DNA from: Ruminococcus gauvreauii
GTDB lineage: Bacteria; Bacillota; Clostridia; Lachnospirales; Lachnospiraceae
Assembly (NCBI RefSeq): GCF_025151995.1
Contig: NZ_CP102290.1
Coordinates: forward strand, 3,596,001 to 3,660,000
Direction: 5' to 3'
DNA length: 64,000 nucleotides
In this document: one piece after another, positions 8,868-16,688 of the stretch
Layout of the letters: each line of letters begins with the position of its first letter
Numbering within the stretch: the stretch's first letter is position 1
Translations under genes and position numbers: made by a program
The notes under the pieces: model-generated
The model's input: only the letters and a program-made list of their open reading frames with translations
Database searches by the model: none
What the model was told of the DNA's origin: nothing

Positions 8868-9905
8868 ATGAATAGACCTTACATTATTGCAGAAATGGGT
8901 GTTAACTTTTATGATACCGCAAAGGCGTTAAATATTACGCCACTCGAAGCAGCTAAAATGTACATTGTTGGAGCTGCTGAAGCTGGATGTGATTGTGCGA
9001 AATTCCAGTCATATAAAGCAGATACAATTGTATCCAAGAACTCCCCAGCTTACTGGGACCTCTCTAAGGAACCTACAAAGACACAGCACGCTCTTTTCCA
9101 AAAACACGATGGATTTAATGAAGAAGACTATAGAGAGCTTTGTAATTATACACATACAAAGGGATTAGATTTCACATCCACACCATTTGATTATGCATCT
9201 GCTGATTATCTTGAGGATATGGTTGATTTCTATAAGATTTCTTCCTCCGATTTGTCTAATTTGCCTTTCATTCGCCATATTGCAAGAAAAGGCAAGAAGA
9301 TGATTGTATCTGTGGGTGCAGCTTATCTTTCAGAAGTTGATGAAGCTATAAGAGCAATCCAGGGAGAGGGCAATAACGATATTACCATCCTTCATTGCGT
9401 TCTTTCTTATCCTACTGATCCAAAAGATGCAAATTTGAAAATTATTGAAACATTGAAGAAAGATTTCCCTGATGTGAAAGTAGGTTTCTCAGACCATGTT
9501 GCACCGGATGATACGATGATGACTCTTGCTGTGGCTTATATGCTTGGTGCAGAAGTAATTGAAAAGCACTTTACTTTGGACAAGACTCTTTCAGGTAACG
9601 ACCATTATCATTCAGGAGACCCAGAGGATTTCAAGAAAGCTATTGCAAACTTCAGATGGATTGACCAGGTATTAGGTTCTCCTGAAAGGACAGTTCTTAA
9701 TTGTGAATTGACTCCTAGAAGAGAAGCTAGGAGGTCTCTTGTTCTAACCAGGGATATGAAGGCAGGCGAAGTTATTAAAGAAGAAGACTTGATTCCTAAA
9801 CGTCCTGGCACCGGCATTTCACCTAAATTTGCCGAGATTGTTGTCGGCAGAAAAGTGGTTAGAGATTTAGAAGAGGATACAATCCTTACTTGGGATATGA
9901 TATAA
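8868..9905 (+). CDS. NeuB-like nonulosonic acid synthase
   Basis: A 345-residue protein with a TIM-barrel NeuB domain (residues 1-270: YIIAEMGVNF, CAKFQSYKADTIV, GFSDH, VIEKHFTLDKTLSGNDHYHS) and a C-terminal antifreeze-like SAF domain (about 285-345: RSLVLTRDMKAGEVIKEEDL, KRPGTGISP). It condenses phosphoenolpyruvate with a six-carbon amino sugar to form a nine-carbon acid. The AAAAAAGGAG ribosome site precedes ATG 8868. It belongs with the fused enzyme at 6811. Whether the product is sialic, legionaminic or pseudaminic acid cannot be told; the PseG-like partner favours pseudaminic-type. Confidence 0.88.
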   Translation: MNRPYIIAEMGVNFYDTAKALNITPLEAAKMYIVGAAEAGCDCAKFQSYKADTIVSKNSPAYWDLSKEPTKTQHALFQKHDGFNEEDYRELCNYTHTKGLDFTSTPFDYASADYLEDMVDFYKISSSDLSNLPFIRHIARKGKKMIVSVGAAYLSEVDEAIRAIQGEGNNDITILHCVLSYPTDPKDANLKIIETLKKDFPDVKVGFSDHVAPDDTMMTLAVAYMLGAEVIEKHFTLDKTLSGNDHYHSGDPEDFKKAIANFRWIDQVLGSPERTVLNCELTPRREARRSLVLTRDMKAGEVIKEEDLIPKRPGTGISPKFAEIVVGRKVVRDLEEDTILTWDMI

Positions 9906-9916
9906 AAATAGACTAT

Positions 9917-9967
9917 GGAGATAAGTGTTGCTTAACAATAGTCGCTTATCTCCGTGTCGCTTTTTTT
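9917..9967 (+). terminator. Intrinsic terminator after the synthase gene
   Basis: GGAGATAAG (9917-9925) pairs with CTTATCTCC (9945-9953), and seven T follow at 9961-9967. It lies between the NeuB-like gene and the flippase gene. It may act as an internal termination point that an antiterminator must overcome, as expected in LoaP-controlled operons. Confidence 0.7.
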
Positions 9968-10000
9968 AGATATATAAGACAAAAAAGTCAGGGTGATAAA

Positions 10001-11401
10001 ATGGAATCAACTAATAAAAAAGCACTTAAATCTGGTCTATGGTACACTGTTTCCAACTTTTTTGTTCGAAGCATTGGTTTTTTAACTACACCAATTTTCA
10101 CTAGATTACTAACTCATTCTGAGTATGGAGCATATAACAATTACACATCCTGGTTAGCAATAATTACAATATTTGTTACTTTAAATTTGGAATCCACATT
10201 AATTAGTGCTAGATTTGACTATAAAGATAAGTTTGATGAGTACATTCTTTCGGTGTTAGCATTAAGCTGTTTGTCAGCTTTCTCTTGGTTTATTCTTTTG
10301 AATATTTTTTCTAATCAGACAGAGAGTTTTCTGGGGTTAGAAAGAACATATATAAACGCGATGTTGCTGTACTTGATGTTTTTGCCTGCAATTAATCTAT
10401 TTCAAGCAAGAGAAAGATACTATTATGAGTATAAGAAAACTGTTATTACAAGTTTGATTCTTGCTGTTGGAACAGCTTTTATTTCTGTATTGCTTGTAAT
10501 TACAATGGATGATAAGTTAACAGGAAGAATAATTGGCTCTGTCATTCCAACTGTGATTATTGGTCTAATATTTTATCTTTATTTCATTAGAAAAGGAAAA
10601 AAGATTAAAATTGAATATTGGAGATATGCTCTGCCAATTTGCCTCCCATATATTCCGCATCTATTATCAATGACGTTATTAAATTCAACAGATCGAATAA
10701 TGATAAAGCATTGGTGCGGAGACGAGGCAACTGCTTTATATAGTTTAGCGTACAACTGTGGAACATTAGTTACCATGTTTCTTACATCCTTAAATAGTGC
10801 CTTTTCTCCTTGGTTGGGAGAAAAACTTTCTGAAAAAAAATATAGTGAAGTCCGTGAATTCTCGAAAAAATATATTTGTGCATTTTTATTTCTGGCAATT
10901 GGTGTAATGATTATTGCGCCAGAGATATTGTTAATACTAGGTGGAAAGAGCTATTTAGAGGCGATATATGTTATGGCACCGGTGTCTATGGGGTGTATTT
11001 GTCAGTTTCTATATACTTTGTTTGTAAATGTTGAACAATTTAAAAAGAAAACCATAGGAATGGCCATTGCGAGCGCAATTGCAGCTTCTGTGAATTTATT
11101 ATTGAACTGGATTTTTATTCCTAGATATGGATATTTGGCAGCAGCATATACGACATTAGTAGGATATCTGCACTTGCTTTGTATCCACATGTTCTTGGTT
11201 TATAGGTTGAAACTAAGCATTGTCTATAGCTATCGATTTGTTGCCTGTTCGTTTGTTGGTGCATTTGTTACAATGATAATAATTACCATGAGTTATAACA
11301 ATGTCATTATTCATTGCATAGCTATTACATTGTATTGCATTCTTGCGTTGTGTTTAATATTGAAAAATAAGAGCAAAATCAACCGATTTTTAAAGCGATA
11401 A
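10001..11401 (+). CDS. Polysaccharide flippase, Wzx/MATE-like (oligosaccharide flippase family)
   Basis: A 466-residue protein with 12-14 predicted membrane helices. The N-terminus (KSGLWYTVSNFFVRSIGFLT) and the first helices match the polysaccharide transporter family. It should move undecaprenyl-linked repeat units across the membrane for the polymerase at 5531. The start at ATG 10001 has AGGGTGAT upstream. The gene is the last intact one of locus A before the mobile-element remnants. Confidence 0.85.
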   Translation: MESTNKKALKSGLWYTVSNFFVRSIGFLTTPIFTRLLTHSEYGAYNNYTSWLAIITIFVTLNLESTLISARFDYKDKFDEYILSVLALSCLSAFSWFILLNIFSNQTESFLGLERTYINAMLLYLMFLPAINLFQARERYYYEYKKTVITSLILAVGTAFISVLLVITMDDKLTGRIIGSVIPTVIIGLIFYLYFIRKGKKIKIEYWRYALPICLPYIPHLLSMTLLNSTDRIMIKHWCGDEATALYSLAYNCGTLVTMFLTSLNSAFSPWLGEKLSEKKYSEVREFSKKYICAFLFLAIGVMIIAPEILLILGGKSYLEAIYVMAPVSMGCICQFLYTLFVNVEQFKKKTIGMAIASAIAASVNLLLNWIFIPRYGYLAAAYTTLVGYLHLLCIHMFLVYRLKLSIVYSYRFVACSFVGAFVTMIIITMSYNNVIIHCIAITLYCILALCLILKNKSKINRFLKR

Positions 11402-11460
11402 GAGTATAGAAATCATTTTCCTATACAACCTGTATATAACGGTCAGCTAATACACCTTGC

Positions 11461-11720
11461 ACGTTCAAACTGGGTTTTTCCGCAAATATCTATCAGACGG
11501 ATAACGAAATTTGGATTATAATGTTTGCCCGCTCTAAAAGCTGTACATGTCCCAAATGCGGAAAAGATTCGAAGCATCCACATGGAACTTACGAAAGAAA
11601 GGTCCAGGATCTCCCAATCCTCGGAAAATCCACCTGGCTCCTGGTAAATACCCATGAATACCAGTGTGATAGTCTAGATTGTGATGTAATGACTTTTGTC
11701 GGGACCATCAATGGATTTTT
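11461..11720 (+). pseudogene. N-terminal fragment of an ISL3-family transposase, cut by an IS66 element
   Basis: The frame around 11521 encodes a zinc-ribbon start (SCTCPKCGKDSKHPHGTYER, KVQDLPILGKSTWLLV, then EYQCDSLDC) typical of ISL3-type transposases. It is abruptly lost at the left end of the IS66 element (11721). No further ISL3 coding sequence is seen right of the IS66 copy, so this is a dead fragment. Codons upstream of 11521 remain open but I cannot define a start. Confidence 0.6.
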
Positions 11721-11813
11721 AGTACACGGTAAATCACTAGTACCGTGCTAGTTTCCTTGCTCCATGAGATAATGACTCCAGAAAACTACAAGTTTTTTTA
11801 AGGAGTTATCGCC

Positions 11814-12203
11814 ATGGATAAAATCACACATCAGGTCTGTGCAGAGCACTTGACCAGGATCCTGAATGAATGTAGGAACAGTGGGATGTCCAAAACCGTA
11901 TGGTGCCGGGCAAATGGGATCTCTGAGAAGCAGTTCTTTTACTGGCAGCGCATCCTGCGAAGGGAAGCCTGTGATGCCTCTCAGAATCCATCATTACCTG
12001 TAGTTGCAGAGACGGAACAGTTGTCTGCCGCTCAGAGGACGGTCTCTTTTGCTGAGATCAAGCTTCCTGCCGCGTCACCAGATGCGTCTTCCGTTTTCCG
12101 GCTGGATCTGGTGATCCGGAAAGGGAATCTTGTCCTGGAGATCTCGAATTCAGCCTCGTCAGAATTACTCTCCCGGGTAGGAGGGATCCTTCATGCTGAA
12201 TAA
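11814..12203 (+). CDS. tnpA: IS66 accessory protein TnpA
   Basis: A 129-residue protein with the N-terminal helix-turn-helix of IS66 TnpA (GMSKTVWCRANGISEKQFFYW, about residues 28-48) and a variable tail. The gene overlaps tnpB by 11 bp, the usual IS66 arrangement. It is intact, but its partners are not. It would assist DNA binding in transposition of this element. Confidence 0.85.
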   Translation: MDKITHQVCAEHLTRILNECRNSGMSKTVWCRANGISEKQFFYWQRILRREACDASQNPSLPVVAETEQLSAAQRTVSFAEIKLPAASPDASSVFRLDLVIRKGNLVLEISNSASSELLSRVGGILHAE

Positions 12204-12551
12204 CGCATCCGGCTTTCAGAAGGTTTACATTGCCGCCGGTTATACGGATCTGCGGCGCGGGATTGACGGGTTGGCATCCATTGTGAAATTTAACTTCCAG
12301 TTGGATCCATACGAAAAGGATACCCTCTTCCTGTTATGTGGCAGTCGCAGCGATCGCATCAAGGGGCTCCTATGGGAAGGGGATGGATTCCTTCTCCTTT
12401 ACAAAAGGCTGGAACTTGGCGGTTTCAGTTGGCCCGCACAAAGGAAGAGGCACTGGAGATCACCCCGGAGCAATACCGGGCGCTGATGCAGGGACTGGAG
12501 ATCGTATCCAGACACCCGATCCAGGAAGTTAAGCGCAGTGATCTTCTGTGA
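12193..12551 (+). pseudogene. tnpB: IS66 TnpB, frameshifted
   Basis: The protein starts as normal IS66 Orf2 (KVYIAAGYTDLRRGIDGLA, FLLCGSRSDRIKGLLWEGDG) until LYKRLELGGF. Near 12420 the frame changes; the expected tail (ARTKEEALEITPEQYRALMQ) continues in the +1 frame to TGA 12549-12551. One base appears to be missing in the GGTTTC run. The full-length product would be about 118 residues. Confidence 0.8.
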
Positions 12552-12830
12552 AGCATTGTGCAAAACGGAGAAAATAAAAAACCTTTCCGTATCCACTGCT
12601 GCAGACGTGACGGAAGATATCCACAGCCGGGTCTCATACCATTCATTCAATTAAGCGTATGTTACAACCACAGGCTGCTGTGTGGATAAGTACTCTGAAA
12701 AACTAATAGTTTTTTCGGCTTTTCAGAGTGTTTATCCTTTGGTGGGAATGATGAACTCTCTTTTTGCCCGGTTCGCTTTTTCTTTTGATTTGCGGTACAA
12801 TAGTTCCAGTAAAACAAAGGAGCGCCGAAC

Positions 12831-14451
12831 ATGCAGAAGATCTACTCACCGGAAGAACTGAACAGTTTCAGCAAGGAAACACTCACAGCAGTGGTCCTGT
12901 CCATGCAGGATCAGCTCGCCCAGCTGAATACAAACATGGAACGCCTGATCGAACAGCTCACATCTGCGAATAATCAACGCTATGGGCGCTCTTCTGAAAA
13001 GCTGGACGTTATCGCCGGACAGTTGGAACTGGAGCTCATCTTTAACGAAGCGGAAGCCCTGACCGAGACGCTTTATGTTGTTGAGCCTGCAGAAGAGGAT
13101 GTGATCCAAGTCACGCGCTGGAAGAAGAACGGAAAACGCGAGGCGGATCTTAAGGATCTTCCCGTGGAAGTGACCGCCCATACTCTTCCGGAAGAAAAGC
13201 TGCAGGAAATCTTTGGCTGTGCCGGCTGGAGACAGCTCCCGGATGAAGTCTATAAAAGAGTCCGGGTACAGCCGGCAGTCTACACGGTCGAAGAACACCA
13301 TGTGGCCGTGTATGCCGGCAGGGAAAATCAGACGATCGTTAAAGCGGACCGGCCAAAGGAACTGCTCCGTAACAGTATCCTGACCCCTTCTCTTGCTGCA
13401 AGCATTATGAATGCCAAGTACGTAAACGGCCTTCCCTTATACCGGATCAGCCAGGAATTTCTGAGAAATAACATCCACATCTCCCGGCAGGTGATGGCGA
13501 ACTGGATGATCCAGTGTGCGGACCGGTATCTGGGGCCGCTTTACGATTACCTTCATAACAGGATGTACCGTTTCCATGTGCTTCAGGCAGATGAAACCCC
13601 GGTCAGGGTATCGAAGGATGGGCGTCCGGAAAACAGTAAAGTTACATGTGGGTTTACCGGACTGGAAAGGGGTATGGGGATACCCCCATCATCCTGTATG
13701 AATACCAGAAGACCCGGAAAGCGGACCATCCGCGGGAATTCCTAAAAGGCTTCAAAGGCATCGTTGTCTGTGACGGTTTTCCGCTTACCGGAAGCTGGAC
13801 CGGGAAACGGAGTCGATTGTTTTCGCCGGGTGCTGGACCCATGCGAGAAGATATTTGGCCGATGCTCTGAAGGCACTGCTGAAAAAGGAGAATCCAGCAG
13901 CCAAAGCCACGGCCGCCTGTGAAGCAGTCAAGCGGATCAGCGCGATCAGCCATCTGGATAACCAGCTGGCTGATCTGAAACCGGATGAGCGCAGAAAACA
14001 GCGTCAGATCAACCTCAAACCGCTGGTGGAGGCTTTCTTTGCGTGGGCAAAAGAGATCCAGACTTCTGGCCGCCTTACCAAAGGGAAAACACTGGAAGGG
14101 CTCAATTACTGCATCAACCAGGAAAAGGCATTAAAAGTGTTCCTGGATGACGGTGAAGTTCCACTTGATAACAACGCAACGGAAGGGGCGCTGCGCAGCT
14201 TCTGTCTGCACAAACATGCATGGAAGTTGATGGACAGTATCGATGGAGCAAAATCCAGTGCGGTCATCTACAGCATTACGGAAACAGCAAAGGCGAATAA
14301 CCTGAATCCCTTCCGTTATCTGGAGCACGTCCTGAATGTGATGAAAGATCATCAGGAGAATACGGATTATCGTTTTATGGAAGAACTGCTTCCCTGGTCT
14401 GAGCAGCTGCCGGAAATCTGCCGAAGCAAAACAAAAACAACGAATGTGTAA
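12831..14451 (+). pseudogene. tnpC: IS66 transposase TnpC, two frameshifts
   Basis: The N-terminal part (coiled-coil LAQLNTNMERLIEQLTSANN, zinc-binding region, HVLQADETPVRVSKDG) runs in one frame to about 13640. The middle (VYRTGKGYGDTPIILYEYQK) lies in another, and the rest (CWTHARRYFADALKALL to SIDGAKSSAVIYSITETAK) in the third to TAA 14449-14451. Both shifts are single-base losses in homopolymers (AAAAG read as AAAG near 13640; TTTTTCC read as TTTTCC near 13780). The DDE catalytic region is therefore split. AAAGGAGCG precedes the ATG at 12831. Confidence 0.85.
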
Positions 14452-14559
14452 ACCGGCCGCCGGAAACGGCGGTCATAAAATGAGTTGGTACTTATGGTTT
14501 ACCGTGTACTCACATATGATGATTTTGAAAAGGTACTTGCTATTTTGCGTTTACATTAC

Positions 14560-14628
14560 AAAAAGACATTTATTTTAAAACTCAGGCTCTGATGCCGGGT
14601 GTACAAAATAAATGTCTTTTTTTTCGTT
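14560..14628. terminator. Strong bidirectional intrinsic terminator
   Basis: AAAAAGACATTTATTTT (14560-14576) pairs with AAAATAAATGTCTTTTT (14605-14621), a 17-bp stem with A runs on the left and eight T on the right. It can stop transcription in both directions. It sits just left of the locus B invertible segment, so it would stop the outward, leftward promoter at 14703-14730 in the present orientation and shield the segment from upstream read-through. Confidence 0.8.
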
Positions 14629-14642
14629 AATGATATAAATAA

Positions 14643-14661
14643 TTCTTAGAGTAGAGTACTC
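14643..14661 (+). repeat. Left inverted repeat of invertible segment B
   Basis: TTCTTAGAGTAGAGTACTC is repeated in perfect inverted orientation at 16094-16112. The two copies bracket a tyrosine recombinase gene and its upstream region. The 19-bp length fits a crossover site of a site-specific invertase. The inner end holds the palindrome GAGTACTC. Confidence 0.9.
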
Positions 14662-14702
14662 TAAACATGAAAATAGTGTCGATTAATATATACTACTCAT
14701 CT

Positions 14703-14730
14703 ATTATAACTTATTTTCAATAGATTTCAA
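14703..14730 (-). promoter_or_regulatory. Sigma-A-like promoter inside invertible segment B, pointing left
   Basis: On the minus strand: -35 TTGAAA (14730-14725), 16-bp spacer, -10 TATAAT (14708-14703). The expected start is near 14696, reading out through the left repeat toward the terminator at 14560-14628. After inversion it would read into loaP. The rest of 14662-14888 is AT-rich and must also carry the rightward recombinase promoter, which I could not assign. Confidence 0.7.
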
Positions 14731-14888
14731 TACTAATTTCATATAATTGCTATCTTGGTTTTTGCAAATCCAAACAAAAACAGATCGATTTATCTAAAAA
14801 CTTATTTTTATATTATGATATTCTCAATTATGATGAACAAAATAGTTGTATTCATCGTCAAATCCTAGTCAAAGAGAAGGAGAATCAT

Positions 14889-16013
14889 ATGCCGAGAAGA
14901 GGAGAAAACATTTACAAACGCAAAGATGGGAGATGGGAAGGGAGATATATTAGAAATTATGATTTATCTGGAAAAGCACGATACGGGTATCTTTATGCTA
15001 AAACCTATATGGAAGTAAAAAGTAAGTTACATACGGTGATATCTGAAAAAAACAAATACGAGGACATGATAACAGAGATACGTTTCAGCGAAATGCTAGA
15101 TCAGTGGTTGCTGAATATAAAGCCTCAGATAAAAGACTCTTCTTATATTAAATACTACAACATTATAAAAAACCACATACGTCCTGATTTGGGAGATCTC
15201 GCTGTTACAGAAATCACAAATTCTAAACTGGAAGACTATGTGAGATATCTGTTTGAATATGGAAAAAAGAACGGACATGGTAATATGGCTCCGAAATCTG
15301 TAAAAGATATATTGGCGGTGATGAAGCTGGTGCAGGAGTTTGGAATAAGAAGAAACTGTCATCTGCCGTGCCAGGTGCAGAATATCAGGATAAAGTCCGA
15401 AGTAAAGGATATTACCATATTAAATTTGGCTGATCAAAAACGCTTGGAACGGTATCTTTTGAGCCAGGACAACCGTGTTTGTGATGGGATTTTACTAAGC
15501 CTGTATTCTGGCATACGAATCGGGGAGCTGTGTGCTCTTAGATGGGGAAATATTCTCTGTGAAGATGGTATCATTCAAATACGCTGTACGATGCAGAGGA
15601 TACAATCTTTGGATAAGAAGGAATCTGATGGGCCCAGAACGAAAATTCTGATTTCTACGCCTAAGAGCAAATGTTCAAACAGAGATATTCCGCTGCCCGA
15701 TTTTTTGAAAAAACACATAAAAGATATTTCAGGTCCCGCACCGAGCTGCTTTTTTCTAACAGGCAGTGAACAATACGTAGAGCCGCGTTGCATGAGTAAT
15801 CAATTAAAAAATATATTGAAAATTTTAAACATTCCCGATGTGAATTTTCATGTTCTTCGGCATACTTTTGCGACTAGGTGCATTGAAAATAACTTTGATA
15901 TAAAAGCTTTGAGTGAAATTCTGGGGCATTCAAGCGTAAATATTACGCTGAACCGTTATGTACACACATCTTTAGAACAGAAACGCAGAAACATGAAAAA
16001 ACTAAATTTATAA
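14889..16013 (+). CDS. Tyrosine recombinase (phage integrase family), invertase of segment B
   Basis: A 374-residue protein with an N-terminal arm-binding region (residues 1-60, KRKDGRWEGRYIRNYD), a SAM-like core-binding domain (about 65-160) and a catalytic domain. Catalytic residues visible are Arg210 (SGIRIGEL), a Lys in STPKSK, His321 and Arg324 (HVLRHTFATR), His347 (LGHSS) and nucleophile Tyr357 (RYVHTS). The gene lies wholly within the 19-bp inverted repeats, so it inverts along with its own DNA. AGAAGGAGAA precedes ATG 14889. It is related to the recombinase at 38220 but longer at the N-terminus. Target sites are inferred from position. Confidence 0.9.
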   Translation: MPRRGENIYKRKDGRWEGRYIRNYDLSGKARYGYLYAKTYMEVKSKLHTVISEKNKYEDMITEIRFSEMLDQWLLNIKPQIKDSSYIKYYNIIKNHIRPDLGDLAVTEITNSKLEDYVRYLFEYGKKNGHGNMAPKSVKDILAVMKLVQEFGIRRNCHLPCQVQNIRIKSEVKDITILNLADQKRLERYLLSQDNRVCDGILLSLYSGIRIGELCALRWGNILCEDGIIQIRCTMQRIQSLDKKESDGPRTKILISTPKSKCSNRDIPLPDFLKKHIKDISGPAPSCFFLTGSEQYVEPRCMSNQLKNILKILNIPDVNFHVLRHTFATRCIENNFDIKALSEILGHSSVNITLNRYVHTSLEQKRRNMKKLNL

Positions 16014-16047
16014 ATTTTTGTTTTCCGTCAGGAAAATGGTCAGAACA

Positions 16048-16089
16048 GGGCCGGAAGTGCTGAGATAATCAGTATTTCCGGCCCTTTTT
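16048..16089 (+). terminator. Intrinsic terminator between recombinase and loaP, inside segment B
   Basis: GGGCCGGAA (16048-16056) pairs with TTCCGGCCC (16076-16084); the loop contains a further CTGA/TCAG pairing, and TTTTT follows at 16085-16089. As read it ends the recombinase transcript before loaP. After inversion it would move to the far left of the segment and still follow the recombinase. Confidence 0.9.
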
Positions 16090-16093
16090 CTTT

Positions 16094-16112
16094 GAGTACT
16101 CTACTCTAAGAA
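16094..16112 (-). repeat. Right inverted repeat of invertible segment B
   Basis: GAGTACTCTACTCTAAGAA is the exact reverse complement of 14643-14661. It ends 13 bp before the aligned start position of loaP (16126), so inversion changes the DNA immediately upstream of loaP but not the ribosome site AAGGTGG at 16115-16121. Confidence 0.9.
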
Positions 16113-16125
16113 AGAAGGTGGCATT

Positions 16126-16632
16126 ATCTGGCTAGGTATTTTATGTTCAGAGAAAGATCAGAAGGAAGTCATCTGTCTTCTCAGAAAAAATATCGATCAA
16201 TCGATTTTACAGGATGTATTCGTGTTTTCTTATGAATGTCTGAAAAAGTATGAAGGACAATGGCATATAGAACGACTGCCTCTATTTCCAGGATATGTAT
16301 TTCTGGAAAGCAATATGCCTAAAAAATTGATCTCATGTATGGAAAATCATCCATATATATGTGCAGGATTGGATAGTGAAACGGAGCTTATGGTGTTAAA
16401 ACCGGAGGAAGAAGAGTTGCTGAAGCAGTTGTGTGGTCCGGAACATCATCTTGCGATGTCGAGAGGGGTCATTAGGGAAGGCATCACCTATGTGACGGAG
16501 GGTCCTCTGATGGGCAGGGAAAACATGATTCGGAAAATAGACCGACATAAGAGAATTGCCAGGCTGGGTGCGGGAGTGTCCAATCATGAGAAGGAAATTA
16601 AGGCTGGCCTGGAGATTATTTTGAAAAGTTAA
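16126..16632 (+). CDS. loaP: LoaP/NusG-family transcription antiterminator of locus B; start codon abnormal
   Basis: The product matches specialised NusG paralogs: an N-terminal NGN domain (IWLGILCSEKDQKEV, QWHIERLPLFPGYVFLES) and a C-terminal KOW domain (TEGPLMGRENMIRKIDRHKR, AGLEIILKS). Such proteins bind elongating polymerase and suppress termination in long polysaccharide operons. Aligned with the homolog at 39396, both would be 168 residues, but the start ATG there (ATG TGG) is ATC TGG here (16126). As read there is no ATG, GTG or TTG start for this N-terminus, and an in-frame TGA lies at 16093. Inversion of segment B would place ATG 13 codons upstream in frame. Other possibilities are AUC or AUU initiation, a start mutation, or an internal start giving a truncated product. 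Confidence 0.75.
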   Translation: MWLGILCSEKDQKEVICLLRKNIDQSILQDVFVFSYECLKKYEGQWHIERLPLFPGYVFLESNMPKKLISCMENHPYICAGLDSETELMVLKPEEEELLKQLCGPEHHLAMSRGVIREGITYVTEGPLMGRENMIRKIDRHKRIARLGAGVSNHEKEIKAGLEIILKS

Positions 16633-16688
16633 GGGATAACGGAATATGCCATTAACAAATAAAGTGATAAGTACAAGGGGATAAACAG

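Larger units (their letters stand above)
11721..14510 (+). mobile_element. IS66-family insertion sequence, decayed copy
   Basis: The ends are imperfect inverted repeats: GTACACGGTAAA begins the left end (11722-11744), and its complement TTTACCGTGTAC closes the right end (14487-14509), 20 of 23 bases matching; one more base pair extends each end. Inside are tnpA, tnpB and tnpC in order. No 8-bp target duplication is seen (11713-11720 versus 14511-14518), so flanking DNA was rearranged or the insertion is old. A 10-bp hairpin (12692-12729) lies between tnpB and tnpC. tnpB and tnpC are frameshifted, so the copy is probably inactive unless the base losses are sequencing errors. Confidence 0.85.
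14643..16112. other. Invertible DNA segment B (recombinase plus promoter), OFF orientation as read
   Basis: A 1,470-bp segment bounded by 19-bp perfect inverted repeats. Contents from left to right: a leftward sigma-A-like promoter (14703-14730), the recombinase gene (14889-16013, rightward) and an intrinsic terminator (16048-16089). As read, no promoter inside the segment faces loaP at 16126, and the terminator blocks the recombinase transcript. After inversion the promoter would face loaP about 30 bp from the junction. The structure matches segment C at 38200-39381 in the opposite state. Inversion itself is inferred. Confidence 0.8.

Noticed and set aside
12336..12650. Extra short frames around the tnpB 3' end on both strands
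   Set aside because: The +1 frame is explained as the frameshifted tnpB tail; the others are shadows.
11713..14518. An 8-bp target-site duplication flanking the IS66 element
   Set aside because: Bases 11713-11720 and 14511-14518 do not match.
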